Assembly (NCBI GenBank): GCA_963578655.1
Contig: CAUZEB010000005.1
Span: forward strand, 1-29,525
DNA length: 29,525 nt
From: CAUZEB01 sp963578655
Lineage (GTDB): Bacteria; Chloroflexota; Dehalococcoidia; Lucifugimonadales; CAUZEB01
Reading direction: 5' to 3'
Shown here in pieces: positions 8,518-17,876 of the stretch; within the stretch, counting starts at the first letter, position 1; the number at the start of each line of letters is the position of its first letter. The notes under the pieces were generated by a model that saw only the letters and a program-made list of their open reading frames with translations, had not been told where the DNA came from and ran no database searches. The translations under genes were made by a program, and so were the position numbers.

Positions 8518-11316
8518 CTATGCCATATTCCCCCAGTTATAACCTGTTTTCAGGTCAGCTTCCAAGGGAACGGCTAGTGTCATTGCTGATGGCATAAGAT
8601 CTAACAGAATTAGTTTTAATTGCTCTAATTCATTGTTTGGCACTTCGAAAATAAGTTCGTCATGCACCTGTATGATCATTTTAGACCTAAGCTCTTGATC
8701 ATCAATTCTCCGTTGGATATTTATCATCGCAATTTTAATAATATCCGCTGCAGTGCCTTGTATGGGCATATTGATTGCCATACGCTCACCGGATGAGCGT
8801 ATGGCATAGTTACTGGATCTAACTTCACTGATGTACCTTCTTCGACCTAACAACGTTTCTACAAATCCTCTCGATCTGACTATCTCTTTGATTGAATCTA
8901 TGTAAGTACGTACCCTGGGGTATTTGCCAAAATAGGTTTCTATGAATTCAGACCCTTCCCTTCTTGTTAATCCGGTTTGTTGTTCAATTCCATAGGCGCT
9001 AAGTCCATATAAGACACCAAAATTCATTATTTTAGAAATACGTCGCATATCAGCGGTTACTTTATTTATAGGAACATCATAAACTGATGAGGCGGTGGAC
9101 GAATGTATGTCTTCATTGTTGTGGAATGCTTTTATCAGGCTCGGGTCTTGCGAAAAATGAGCCAGTATTCTTAACTCAATTTGAGAATAATCTGCACTGA
9201 GTAGAACCTGACTGGGAGCATCTTCAGCTATAAAGGCTGTTCGTACTTTGTTGCCTAAACTAGTCCTAACGGGGATGTTTTGTATGTTGGGATCGTTGCT
9301 GGAGACGCGCCCAGTTGAAGAGCCTGTTTGATTGTAACTAGTATGGATACGGTGCGTTTTATTATTAACCAATTTTGGTAGTGAATCCACATAGGTAGAT
9401 TTTATTTTTGAGAGTTGGCGGTAAGTCAATACGTTATCTATGATTGCTAGGGCTCGTGTATCCGCATCTACGAGTTTCCCGCGTCTCAATCGTTCTTTAA
9501 GCGATTCCAGTGATGCTGCATCTGTTGAAAAACCAGTCTTTGTCTTCTTTATTCCTGGGAGGTTTAGATGATCGAAAAGCACTTCACTTAGTTGGACAGG
9601 TGAATTTAAATTAAATTCATACCCTAATACACTGAAGACATTAGTTTTTATCGTGTCAAGCTGAGATCCTAATTCTACAGACATGGGCGGTAACACATCG
9701 GGATCAAGAGCGACACCATTTATCTGCATTTCAACTAAAACAGATATGAGAGGCATTTCCACTTCATGGAACACGCGTTTGAGTCGTTTATCTCGTATTT
9801 CTTCTTTCAGTACGTGATACAGCCTTAGAGTGAAGTCTGCGTCTGCCGCCGCGTAAGGTAGGGCTTTGTCTATTTCTACCTGTCTCATTGTGATTTGGGT
9901 TTTTCCAGAGCCAATAAGGGATTTGATGGGCGTCATTTCTTCACCGAACAACTCAAGTGCTAATGCCTTTAAGCCTATATTTCTTCTCCCTGTTAAGTGA
10001 GCGGCTAGCATGGTGTCGAAAATAGAAGAACCTAGGTCAATGCCGTAATTTTTAAATACAGACATGTCATAGTTGAAGTTGTGTGCCACCTTCACTATGT
10101 CTTCTCTACATAATAGAGGACGTAATTTTTGTAAGGCTTGTCTCAAATGAATTTGTCTACCTTTGTTATGCCCTAATGGGATGTACCAGGCCTTACCAGT
10201 TTCTGTTGAAAACGAAATCCCGACTAGTTCAGCGGAAAAAGGATCAGTAGAAGTTGTTTCTGTGTCTAGTGCAAATACCTTACTTTCGGACAGCTCAGAT
10301 ATCATTGTACTAAGACTGGATTCGGTGTCAGCTAAAATATATTTGGTAGGATTTTTAGTATCTAACTTGCTGTCTCCTGACTCTTTCTCTGTGATATGAA
10401 TGCCAAGTGGCTCCGGAATTCGAGATGTCATCGATGAGAACTCAAGTTCACGGAGCAAATCAATGACTGCCGTTCGCTTGTAGTCAAGAAAATATGAATT
10501 CTCAAGGTCTAATGTGACTGGAACTTCACGTGATATAGTTGTTAGCCACTTGTTTAATTTCACACGTTCGTGATTCTCTTGTAGGATCTTCTGAAATCTA
10601 GTAGGATTAACCTCATTAATGTGCTCAAATATTCCTTCGATACTCCTGAATTGATTCAACAGACGGATGGCTGTTTTAATTCCCACACCGGGTACACCTG
10701 TAATATTGTCTGATTGATCACCTTCCATGGCCTTTATGTCAGGAATAGTTTCAGGGCCAAGGCCTCCATATCGTTCATAGACAGCTGCTTCGTTATATAT
10801 CTTTTGTCTTCTTGTCCCATAATTCATGAGTACCCGAACTGTTGGGGATACAAGTTGGAGAATGTCACTATCACCTGTGAGAACGAGTGTGTCGATATTG
10901 TGATCCTCAGCTTGTCTACATAGAGTTCCTAGGACATCATCAGCTTCATAACCTTCCATTTCATATATCGGAACATTGAAAGAAGACATTAATTGACGTA
11001 CACGCGTGAATTGATTAATTAAGGAATCAGGAGTCGGTGGCCGGTTGGCTTTGTAATCTTTATATTTGAGGTGCCTAAACGTTGGCTTGGGCAAGTCGAA
11101 AGTAACAGCGATATTAGTTGGCTTGTACGTGTTATAAGCATTCAAGAAAGTGTTAAGGAACCCATATACGGCACTGGTCTCTTCACCTGTGCTCTTTACG
11201 CTTAATGGATTATCTTTAAAGGCATGATATGATCTGTGAACTAAGAAGCTACCGTCTACCAGGATAAGCCTCTTGTTATTGTTGGCAGCTATTTCGGCAG
11301 TTGCTTCTGACATCAT
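8518..11316 (-). CDS. polA: DNA polymerase I
   Basis: A full-length family A polymerase (about 932 residues) with all three domains. The N-terminal 5'-3' exonuclease/FEN domain shows LILVDGSFLVHRS, YEADDVLGTL, LTGDSDILQLV and GDQSDNITGVPGVG. The central 3'-5' exonuclease appears catalytically intact, with Exo I ALDTETT, Exo II AHNFNYDMSVF and Exo III YAAADADFTLRLY. The polymerase carries motif A SADYSQIELRILAH, motif B RRISKIMNFGVLYGLSAYG and motif C IQVHDELIFEV. It removes primers and fills gaps in replication and repair. I start at the ATG at 11316 because GTGGAG lies six bases upstream; an in-frame TTG at 11331 extends it by five residues but lacks such a site. It follows the phosphohexomutase on the same strand after about 130 bases, and whether they share a transcript is unclear. 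Confidence 0.97.
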   Translation of the reverse strand: MMSEATAEIAANNNKRLILVDGSFLVHRSYHAFKDNPLSVKSTGEETSAVYGFLNTFLNAYNTYKPTNIAVTFDLPKPTFRHLKYKDYKANRPPTPDSLINQFTRVRQLMSSFNVPIYEMEGYEADDVLGTLCRQAEDHNIDTLVLTGDSDILQLVSPTVRVLMNYGTRRQKIYNEAAVYERYGGLGPETIPDIKAMEGDQSDNITGVPGVGIKTAIRLLNQFRSIEGIFEHINEVNPTRFQKILQENHERVKLNKWLTTISREVPVTLDLENSYFLDYKRTAVIDLLRELEFSSMTSRIPEPLGIHITEKESGDSKLDTKNPTKYILADTESSLSTMISELSESKVFALDTETTSTDPFSAELVGISFSTETGKAWYIPLGHNKGRQIHLRQALQKLRPLLCREDIVKVAHNFNYDMSVFKNYGIDLGSSIFDTMLAAHLTGRRNIGLKALALELFGEEMTPIKSLIGSGKTQITMRQVEIDKALPYAAADADFTLRLYHVLKEEIRDKRLKRVFHEVEMPLISVLVEMQINGVALDPDVLPPMSVELGSQLDTIKTNVFSVLGYEFNLNSPVQLSEVLFDHLNLPGIKKTKTGFSTDAASLESLKERLRRGKLVDADTRALAIIDNVLTYRQLSKIKSTYVDSLPKLVNNKTHRIHTSYNQTGSSTGRVSSNDPNIQNIPVRTSLGNKVRTAFIAEDAPSQVLLSADYSQIELRILAHFSQDPSLIKAFHNNEDIHSSTASSVYDVPINKVTADMRRISKIMNFGVLYGLSAYGIEQQTGLTRREGSEFIETYFGKYPRVRTYIDSIKEIVRSRGFVETLLGRRRYISEVRSSNYAIRSSGERMAINMPIQGTAADIIKIAMINIQRRIDDQELRSKMIIQVHDELIFEVPNNELEQLKLILLDLMPSAMTLAVPLEADLKTGYNWGNMA

Positions 11317-11450
11317 AAATTTCTCCACCAATGATGTGATCTATCGAGACATTCAGATAGTAAATCAATACTGCTATTGGGTTTAGTTGTAATACACTGC
11401 TTTAGACTAATATAAATCGTTATTGTGACCATGCTTTCAGCCATTCAGTT

Positions 11451-12872
11451 TCACAGTCCACTTATACATTTCCCGGCTTGTAACAGTTCTAATGCCTCCG
11501 TTGGTGATGAACCTTCAGCGTATATACGTAATAGAGGCTCAGTACCTGAAAACCTAATCAGCAGCCAATACCCACCATCCAAAAGAAATTTCAGACCATC
11601 GCTAGTGTCTCTACCCGTTACGAGTCGTCCCGCCAGTGAAGTTGGATTGGAGATTTGAACGCGCTCTGATATGGACTGCCTTTGGTAAGAATCAAAGGAT
11701 AAGTCGCACCGGTTAAAATAATATGGCCCAGTTTTGGTCCTTAATGAATGGATAAGTTGACTGAGTGATTTGCCAGTCTTGACCATTAGGTCAAGTATAA
11801 GCATCCCACTTAGTATACCGTCTCGCTCCGGGATACTTCCCCTGAATGCGTATCCACCGCTTTCTTCGCCTGCCGCCAGGGCATTTTCTCTTATCATGGT
11901 GGGCCCCAGATATTTAAACCCTACTGGTGTCGTAAATACGGGAACATCATATTCTTCCCCTAGCCGATCTATCATACTTGTCATGGTGATGGACTTGACC
12001 AACGGTCCGGTCCGTCCTAGGATTTCTAATTGATAAAAGCATAGTAGAGCGAAAACTGTAATTGTGGATATGAAATCGCCTTTGTTATCTACAACACCAA
12101 GTCTGTCGCCGTCTCCATCAGTGGCCAAACCAATATCCACTTGATTATCTGTCACTTTTGTTATGAGATTTCTCAAGTTAGGTTCAATAGGTTCAGGCTG
12201 AATCATACCAGGAAACGACGGGTTTTCCTGATCATTTATTTCAAGAATGGTGGTAGATCCTCCTTCTAACAAGCCTTTGAAGTATCCAGCAGCTGAACCA
12301 AACATTGAGTCCACGATAATTGTCAACCCAGCATCTCGAATTGCTTTTATGTCAATTTGGCTGGCGATGTGCGACAAATACGATGGCACAGGATTCACAT
12401 ATTCTAATAGACCTGACGATGAAGCATAATCAAGCGGAAGTTTAGAGTTTTCATGTAATTCTGACACTTCTGAGATTTGTTTTTCCAGTTCCGTAATGAT
12501 ATCTACGGAGGCACTTCCACCATAATCAGGTTTGTACTTGAACCCATTCCATTCAGGCGGATTATGACTGGCAGTAATGATACATCCGGCAGCGGCGTCG
12601 TGTGAAACTAGGTTATAGGATATAGCAGGGGTAGAAGCTGATCTGTCGCAAAGAAGAGTTGGGATCCCATTGGCCACAAATATTCTCGCAGCGGTATTCG
12701 CGAAGCTCTCCGAGCCAAATCGTGTGTCATACCCTACAATGATCCCCCGTGACGATTGTCCTGTTTTCTTTAAATAATTGGCAGTTCCTTGAGCACATAT
12801 ACTTAGATTGGCAAAAGTATAATCATCTGCGATTATGCCTCTCCAACCATCTGTGCCAAATCGTATAGCCAT
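11451..12872 (-). CDS. Phosphoglucomutase/phosphomannomutase family protein
   Basis: A 473-residue alpha-D-phosphohexomutase. The four conserved regions appear in order: the N-terminal IRFGTDGWRG, the phosphoserine loop IITASHNPPEWNG, the metal loop ATDGDGDRLGVVD, and the sugar-binding GEESGGYAF. The phosphate-binding loop IRFSGTEPLLRIYAEG follows near the C-terminus. It interconverts hexose 1- and 6-phosphates for glycogen, nucleotide sugar or cell-envelope synthesis. Glucose, mannose or glucosamine specificity cannot be told apart reliably, although GEESGG is found in glucose/mannose enzymes. The ATG is preceded by GAAGGA at good distance. It lies 76 bases downstream of metK on the same strand and has no obvious link to SAM metabolism. 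Confidence 0.93.
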   Translation of the reverse strand: MAIRFGTDGWRGIIADDYTFANLSICAQGTANYLKKTGQSSRGIIVGYDTRFGSESFANTAARIFVANGIPTLLCDRSASTPAISYNLVSHDAAAGCIITASHNPPEWNGFKYKPDYGGSASVDIITELEKQISEVSELHENSKLPLDYASSSGLLEYVNPVPSYLSHIASQIDIKAIRDAGLTIIVDSMFGSAAGYFKGLLEGGSTTILEINDQENPSFPGMIQPEPIEPNLRNLITKVTDNQVDIGLATDGDGDRLGVVDNKGDFISTITVFALLCFYQLEILGRTGPLVKSITMTSMIDRLGEEYDVPVFTTPVGFKYLGPTMIRENALAAGEESGGYAFRGSIPERDGILSGMLILDLMVKTGKSLSQLIHSLRTKTGPYYFNRCDLSFDSYQRQSISERVQISNPTSLAGRLVTGRDTSDGLKFLLDGGYWLLIRFSGTEPLLRIYAEGSSPTEALELLQAGKCISGL

Positions 12873-12948
12873 TAGTCGTCCTTCGTATTATTCTGCTTAT
12901 TCCTAGTTTGAAGGTGTGTGGAATTTGCAGCCAATCTCTAGTCGGGTT

Positions 12949-14157
12949 CTATTTAAATGCTTCCTTTGCAAGTAAAGATGCTTTATCTGTACGCTCCCAT
13001 GGAAGATCTAGATCATCTCTCCCAAAGTGTCCGTATGTAGCAGTTTGTCTGTAGATAGGGGTTCGCAAATTAAGATCTCTGATTATTGCACCTGGCCTTA
13101 AGTCAAAATGCTTGTCGATTAGGTCAATAATTTGATCATCGGGGATCTTGTTTGTACCAAAAGTCTCCACAGAGATGGATGTTGGCTCCGCCATACCGAT
13201 TGCATACGACACTTGAATTTCTAAGCGGTCACAAAGTCCCGCGGCTACAATATTCTTTGCTACGTATCGTGACGCATATGCAGCAGAACGATCGACTTTT
13301 GTGGGATCTTTGCCTGAAAATGCTCCTCCTCCATGCCTTGCGAATCCACCGTATGTGTCTACGAGTATTTTCCTTCCTGTTAAACCTGTGTCGCCAACGG
13401 GCCCTCCTATGACAAATCTGCCAGATGGATTAATAACATATTTGGTATCGTCATCCAATAAAGCCCCAGGCACAATCTCTTTCACCACCTGTTCAATAAG
13501 GTCTTTTTCAATGACTTTCTGACTAACATCAGGATTATGTTGAGAACTCAACACTATTGTGTGTACCCTCTTTGGTTTACCATATGCATATTCTACAGTT
13601 ACCTGGGATTTACCATCTGGCCTTAAATAGGGGATACTTTTATTTTTCCGTACTTGTGCCATTTTTTGGCAGAGGCGATGAGATAGAGCTATAGGCAGGG
13701 GTAAAAATTCCGGCGTTTCGTTGCTAGCGAATCCTACCATCATACCTTGATCACCAGCACCCAGAGTTTCTACTTCGTGGCTTTCGTCTCCATCTGTTCC
13801 TCTGACTTCTAACGATTTAGTTACGCCTTCAGAAATGTCATGTGATTGACCTTGAATGGATAGAATTACACCACATGATTGGTGGTCAAAGCCATATGTA
13901 GAGTCTATGTATCCGGCATCTCGTATTGTGTGTCTTGCTATCTCTGGTATGTCAACGTACACGTTAGTAGTGATTTCACCCATCACCACAACCAATCCGG
14001 TAGTAACGCAAGTTTCGCAGGCTACCCGAGCTAGAGGATCTTGGGAAATAATTGCGTCTAAAACTGCGTCGGATATTTGGTCGCAGAGTTTATCTGGATG
14101 CCCTTCAGTCACTGATTCGGACGTGAATAAGTATGACGATGAATCACTAAAGCTCAC
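12949..14157 (-). CDS. metK: S-adenosylmethionine synthetase (methionine adenosyltransferase)
   Basis: A 402-residue enzyme of the usual bacterial length that makes SAM from methionine and ATP. Signatures include FTSESVTEGHPDK (metal/ATP site near residue 20), GAGDQGMMVGFA, the phosphate-binding GGGAFSGKDPTKVDRSAAY, and the C-terminal ATYGHFGRDDLDLPWE. The start is GTG, supported by a near-perfect AAGGAGGT five bases upstream; no ATG is available. It follows ahcY by about 79 bases and is the furthest of the SAM-cycle genes from the riboswitch. Feedback repression by SAM is the expected logic if the transcript reaches this far. Confidence 0.97.
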   Translation of the reverse strand: MSFSDSSSYLFTSESVTEGHPDKLCDQISDAVLDAIISQDPLARVACETCVTTGLVVVMGEITTNVYVDIPEIARHTIRDAGYIDSTYGFDHQSCGVILSIQGQSHDISEGVTKSLEVRGTDGDESHEVETLGAGDQGMMVGFASNETPEFLPLPIALSHRLCQKMAQVRKNKSIPYLRPDGKSQVTVEYAYGKPKRVHTIVLSSQHNPDVSQKVIEKDLIEQVVKEIVPGALLDDDTKYVINPSGRFVIGGPVGDTGLTGRKILVDTYGGFARHGGGAFSGKDPTKVDRSAAYASRYVAKNIVAAGLCDRLEIQVSYAIGMAEPTSISVETFGTNKIPDDQIIDLIDKHFDLRPGAIIRDLNLRTPIYRQTATYGHFGRDDLDLPWERTDKASLLAKEAFK

Positions 14158-14236
14158 TCTTTACCTCCTTGGGGTATCGATATATTCTCTCGTGAATAAA
14201 GCAGTTATGTTATTGGATTTTCATCCATATTTTTTT

Positions 14237-15511
14237 CTAGGTCCCAAGTTCCCAACTGTTTAAATATTTTTCTTGTTCCTTAGTAAGACTGTCTATTGTA
14301 ATACCCATTGAAAGAAGTTTAAGTCTACCGACTTCCTTATCAATAGATTCAGGTACTGGATGGACTTCTGGTCTTAGGGGACCTGGGCCAATGGCGAGAT
14401 GTTCCACTGATAGGGCTTGATTAGAAAAACTCATGTCCATAACGGCAGAAGGATGCCCTTCAGCTGCTGCGAGATTAATAAGCCGTCCCTCACCTAAGAG
14501 ATAGAGGCGTTTATTGTTTTCTAATGTGTACTCTTCTACGAGATTCCGCACTTCCCTCTTAGCAATAGATAATTCCTCCAACGCTCCGATATTTATTTCT
14601 ACGTTGAAGTGTCCACTATTAGCTATTATGGCACCATCTTTCATGAGCTGAATATGTTGCCGGTCGATAGCTTTCAGGCCTCCCGTCAGGGTAATGAAGA
14701 TGTCTCCAACTTTTGATGCCTCTAACATACTCATTACTTGATGGCCATCCATCGCGGCTTGAAGGGCTTGTATAGGGTTTACTTCTGTAACGATGGCTTG
14801 GGCTCCCATTCCGCTTGCCCTTGAAGCCACGCCTTTTCCACACCAGCCATAGCCAGCGATAACGACCTTTTTACCTGCCCATAGTATGTTGGTGGCTCGA
14901 GTTATGCCATCCAGAGTACTCTGCCCGGTGCCATATCTGTTGTCAAAAAAGTGTTTAGTTTCAGCGTCATTCACTGATATTATCGGATATCGTAATTTCC
15001 CCTGGTTGGCAAGGTTTTTCAATCTTATTACACCTGTGGTGGTTTCCTCTGTACCTCCAATAATGCGATCGATGAGCTCGGTTCGTTCACTATGAATTGT
15101 GGCCACAACGTCGGCGCCGTCGTCTAGCGTTATGTTAGGTTGATGGTCCAACACCTGTTGAATGTGTTGATAATAGGAGGCGTCGTCTTCACCGTTTATA
15201 GCGTATGTAGGCACGCCGTATTCTTCAATCAATGCAGCTGCCACGTCGTCTTGTGTACTCAACGGGTTGCTGGCACACAACGATACTTCGGCTCCACCAT
15301 CTCTTAAGGCAAGCATTAAATTCGCAGTTTCGGTGGTTACGTGAAGGCATGCTGCAATCTTAAGACCTTGTAGGGGAGTGTCCTTCACGAAACGCTCTCT
15401 AATCTGATTAAGAACTGGCATTTCTCTTGCTGCCCAATTTATTCTTTTAATGCCTTCCGGTGCTCTAGAAAGATCGGCAACATCGCCTTCTTTTTCTGTT
15501 AATGATGCCAT
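14237..15511 (-). CDS. ahcY: Adenosylhomocysteinase (S-adenosylhomocysteine hydrolase)
   Basis: A 424-residue NAD-dependent enzyme that splits S-adenosylhomocysteine to adenosine and homocysteine. Visible blocks are INWAAREMPVL, the substrate region HVTTETANL, NRYGTGQSTLDGITRATN, the NAD-binding GYGWCGKGVA, and GHFNVEI. It lacks the roughly 40-residue insertion of the longer (eukaryote/proteobacterial) class, so it resembles the short archaeal/Thermotoga-like form. The ATG at 15511 has AGGAG at proper distance. The in-frame ATG at 15547 abuts the kinase stop but has no ribosome site and adds a non-conserved leader. It removes the product inhibitor of methyltransferases and sits between the PfkB-type kinase and metK. 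Confidence 0.97.
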   Translation of the reverse strand: MASLTEKEGDVADLSRAPEGIKRINWAAREMPVLNQIRERFVKDTPLQGLKIAACLHVTTETANLMLALRDGGAEVSLCASNPLSTQDDVAAALIEEYGVPTYAINGEDDASYYQHIQQVLDHQPNITLDDGADVVATIHSERTELIDRIIGGTEETTTGVIRLKNLANQGKLRYPIISVNDAETKHFFDNRYGTGQSTLDGITRATNILWAGKKVVIAGYGWCGKGVASRASGMGAQAIVTEVNPIQALQAAMDGHQVMSMLEASKVGDIFITLTGGLKAIDRQHIQLMKDGAIIANSGHFNVEINIGALEELSIAKREVRNLVEEYTLENNKRLYLLGEGRLINLAAAEGHPSAVMDMSFSNQALSVEHLAIGPGPLRPEVHPVPESIDKEVGRLKLLSMGITIDSLTKEQEKYLNSWELGT

Positions 15512-15547
15512 AGCTACACTCCTGTTTAGTTTAGTAAAGAACTTCAT

Positions 15548-16507
15548 TCAGCCATGAGGCTTGAATTGGCTCCAGGGTAATGATTTGGATTCTCCTGTCG
15601 ATTCAAATTTCGACATAGCCCAAATTTTATTGTATCTTGCAGTTACGTCTGCTAATTTTAGTGCATTTAGTCCGTGTACACTGAAGTTTTGAACAGCATA
15701 TGAACCCATTATTGAACCCACAATTGTTGCACGCCTAAGGTTGATATCGCTGGTGTCACCGTCACTAGCGGCTAAAATCCCCATAAAGCCTCCTGCAAAT
15801 GAGTCTCCTGCTCCGGTAGGGTCTACGACATTATCAATGGGATATGCGGGTGCAATAAATATTGAATCTTGATTGAATAGGATCGCACCATGCTCGCCTT
15901 TTTTGATTATCACCACACCGGGTCCTATATTCTGAATTTGCTTTGCCGCCTTGGCTATATTATTTTCGCCAGTGAGACTAAGCGCCTCGTTAGAGTCAAT
16001 GAAAAGCATGTCTACTTTACGGATAATCTTGAGGAGAGAAGCTTTACTGCCTTCAATCCAGAAATTCATGGTATCTAATGCTGTAAGCTTTGGCTGCCTC
16101 TGCATTTGGTTGAGTACATCCAATTGAATTTCAGGATCAATGTTTGCAAGGAAGAGGTAAGGAGATTCAACGTGAGATAAGTTTAGTTTAGGAGAGAAGT
16201 CTGAAAAAACATTGAGATTAGTGCTCAGTGTTTGCCTGATGTTAACATCCTTACCATACATTCCTGACCATCTGAATGTTTCACCAGTTTTAATTTCGAG
16301 TCCTGACAGATCTACCGAATGAGAGTTAAATAAATCCACATCTTTTCTTTTGAAGTCGTTTCCAACTACTGCAATAAGTTTCACATTGGTAAAATAGCTG
16401 CTGGCGATTGAAAAATAGGACGCAGATCCTCCCAGAACATCGGTGCGCTGTTCTGAATTAGTCTTAATAGAGTCGTATGCTACGGAACCCACCACTAAAA
16501 GAGTCAT
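15548..16507 (-). CDS. PfkB-family (ribokinase-like) kinase, possibly adenosine kinase
   Basis: A 319-residue ribokinase-fold kinase. It has the N-terminal VVGSVAYDSI, the substrate-lid region VLGGSASYFS, GNDF, the ATP-side IIKKGEHGAI, and the anion-hole/catalytic motif DPTGAGDSFAGGF with the catalytic base near D235. The PfkB family covers sugar and nucleoside kinases. Position in the SAM-cycle run, directly before ahcY, suggests it may phosphorylate adenosine released by AhcY, pulling that reversible reaction forward. This is inference from context; a sugar substrate derived from the MtnP reaction is an alternative. The start ATG at 16507 is poorly supported by a ribosome site, but VVGSVA is the expected N-terminus. 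Confidence 0.9.
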   Translation of the reverse strand: MTLLVVGSVAYDSIKTNSEQRTDVLGGSASYFSIASSYFTNVKLIAVVGNDFKRKDVDLFNSHSVDLSGLEIKTGETFRWSGMYGKDVNIRQTLSTNLNVFSDFSPKLNLSHVESPYLFLANIDPEIQLDVLNQMQRQPKLTALDTMNFWIEGSKASLLKIIRKVDMLFIDSNEALSLTGENNIAKAAKQIQNIGPGVVIIKKGEHGAILFNQDSIFIAPAYPIDNVVDPTGAGDSFAGGFMGILAASDGDTSDINLRRATIVGSIMGSYAVQNFSVHGLNALKLADVTARYNKIWAMSKFESTGESKSLPWSQFKPHG

Positions 16508-16630
16508 TCATTTAACTCGCATTTAGTGCTACTATATTCACTTATAATATTAATCACGATTGGATAGCCTATCCCTTTCTAGCTCTCTCTGCTTCTTGCC
16601 TTAGTACCTCATGGCATCGCCAGTTATATC

Positions 16631-16984
16631 TTACGGCTCCGCCCCGTGGCTGGTAGCATATCCTTTTTCTATCCAGACACTCGTTCCTTCTTCGATATTG
16701 AAAAGTAGTTCTGAGGACAATCCCATAGCAGCTGCCATCTCGCAGGCTAAACCGCTCCTTACTCCAGCGGCACAAATGAACAGTAGTTTCTTATTCTCTG
16801 GGAGTTCGTCAATTCTTCCTAGGATATCGTCGACGGGTATAAATAGAGCATTAGTGATATGTCCTTCCGCATATTCATCAGGTCGACGTACGTCAACAAA
16901 TGTCACGTCTTGGTTGCCGAACATTTCTGACGCTTCGTCGACACTAATTCTTTGGTAAGGCTCTCCTGGATCTTGTCTAGGCAT
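16631..16984 (-). CDS. Single-domain rhodanese-like sulfurtransferase
   Basis: A 117-residue rhodanese module. FVDVRRPDEYAEGHI is the conserved first half, NALFIPVDDI follows, and the persulfide-forming Cys is C71 in the loop CAAGVRSG. NIEEGTSVWIEKGY is the usual C-terminal helix region. It can carry sulfane sulfur as a Cys persulfide; donor and acceptor are unknown. I start at the ATG at 16984, which has GGGAGGTG six bases upstream; an in-frame GTG three codons earlier overlaps that site. It lies 31 bases downstream of mtnP and upstream of the PfkB-type kinase, so it is placed in a SAM/methylthioadenosine salvage context. Confidence 0.92.
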   Translation of the reverse strand: MPRQDPGEPYQRISVDEASEMFGNQDVTFVDVRRPDEYAEGHITNALFIPVDDILGRIDELPENKKLLFICAAGVRSGLACEMAAAMGLSSELLFNIEEGTSVWIEKGYATSHGAEP

Positions 16985-17015
16985 GTTAATCACCTCCCGA
17001 TAGATTATTTCAAGT

Positions 17016-17876
17016 TTATATATATTTTCCTGTTATTGTTGAGATTCTGTCTAGTGTTTTGTAGGGGATTATCTCTGGTTGGGTCATAATTGCGCCCTTC
17101 AGTGCTGAAGCACATTTGCATTTCCTATCTTCGGGTATCATATTTATCATGTCTTTGACGGTATGCTTGGCTATAATAGCATTAGCCTTCACATTTCTCG
17201 CTACCATATTGGCAGTCACTTCTTCAGCTGGAGTACGCCAAACATCATAGTCTGTAACTAATGCCATTGTACTGAAACATATCTCGGCCTCACGCGCCAG
17301 CTTTGCCTCAGGAAGAGTCGTCATACCGATTATTGCGGCACCCCAGGATCTATATATAGCAGACTCTGCTCTTGTTGAAAATTGAGGTCCATCGATAACA
17401 ACGAGGGAACCACCTGTGTGTAATCTTGTCCTGTCTAGAGATCTAGAATATCTATACAGATCAGTAATTTCTGGGCAAAAGGGTTCTGCGAATCCAACAT
17501 GAGCAACTATACCGTCTCCGAAAAAGGTGTTTTTTCGCTGTTTGGTGCGGTCTATCAATTGGTCTGGAACGACAATGTCTAGTGGTTCTATCTGCTCTAG
17601 CAAACTCCCTACTGCACTGACAGAAATGATGCGTTCTACGCCTAGAGATTTCAGGGCGTATATATTAGCTCTGTAGGGGATTTCACTGGGTAGTAAGTGG
17701 TGTCTCTTTCCATGTCTAGGTAAGAAAGCCGTTTTAGTATCTTGGAGTTCACCAGTTATGATGGTGTCGCTTGGTTTACCGAAAGGAGTGTCTACATTAA
17801 CGAGTTCAATTGAAGATAATTCATTCATGTCGTAAAGTCCGGAGCCGCCTATTAAGGCAATTTTTATATCAGACAA
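17016..17876 (-). CDS. mtnP: 5'-methylthioadenosine phosphorylase
   Basis: A 286-residue member of the trimeric nucleoside phosphorylase family (PNP/MTAP). It shows the N-terminal IALIGGSGLYD phosphate loop, PRHGKRHHLLPSEIPYRAN, ISVSAVGSL, VIDGPQFSTRAE, MTTLPEAKLAREAEI and TDYDVWR. Asp in TDYD fits recognition of 6-amino purines, as in MTAP, not the Asn of inosine/guanosine enzymes. It cleaves methylthioadenosine (and often 5'-deoxyadenosine from radical-SAM enzymes such as LipA) to adenine and a ribose 1-phosphate. The start is TTG; AGGGG lies six bases upstream and the family N-terminus begins here. It is the first gene after the SAM riboswitch. No mtnA or later salvage gene is in the window. 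Confidence 0.94.
   Translation of the reverse strand: MSDIKIALIGGSGLYDMNELSSIELVNVDTPFGKPSDTIITGELQDTKTAFLPRHGKRHHLLPSEIPYRANIYALKSLGVERIISVSAVGSLLEQIEPLDIVVPDQLIDRTKQRKNTFFGDGIVAHVGFAEPFCPEITDLYRYSRSLDRTRLHTGGSLVVIDGPQFSTRAESAIYRSWGAAIIGMTTLPEAKLAREAEICFSTMALVTDYDVWRTPAEEVTANMVARNVKANAIIAKHTVKDMINMIPEDRKCKCASALKGAIMTQPEIIPYKTLDRISTITGKYI

Noticed and set aside
16569..16775. Open frame overlapping the rhodanese 3' end, ending in a charged helix-like segment
   Set aside because: I considered a frameshifted rhodanese extension, but the rhodanese domain is already complete in its own frame and no homopolymer error is evident.
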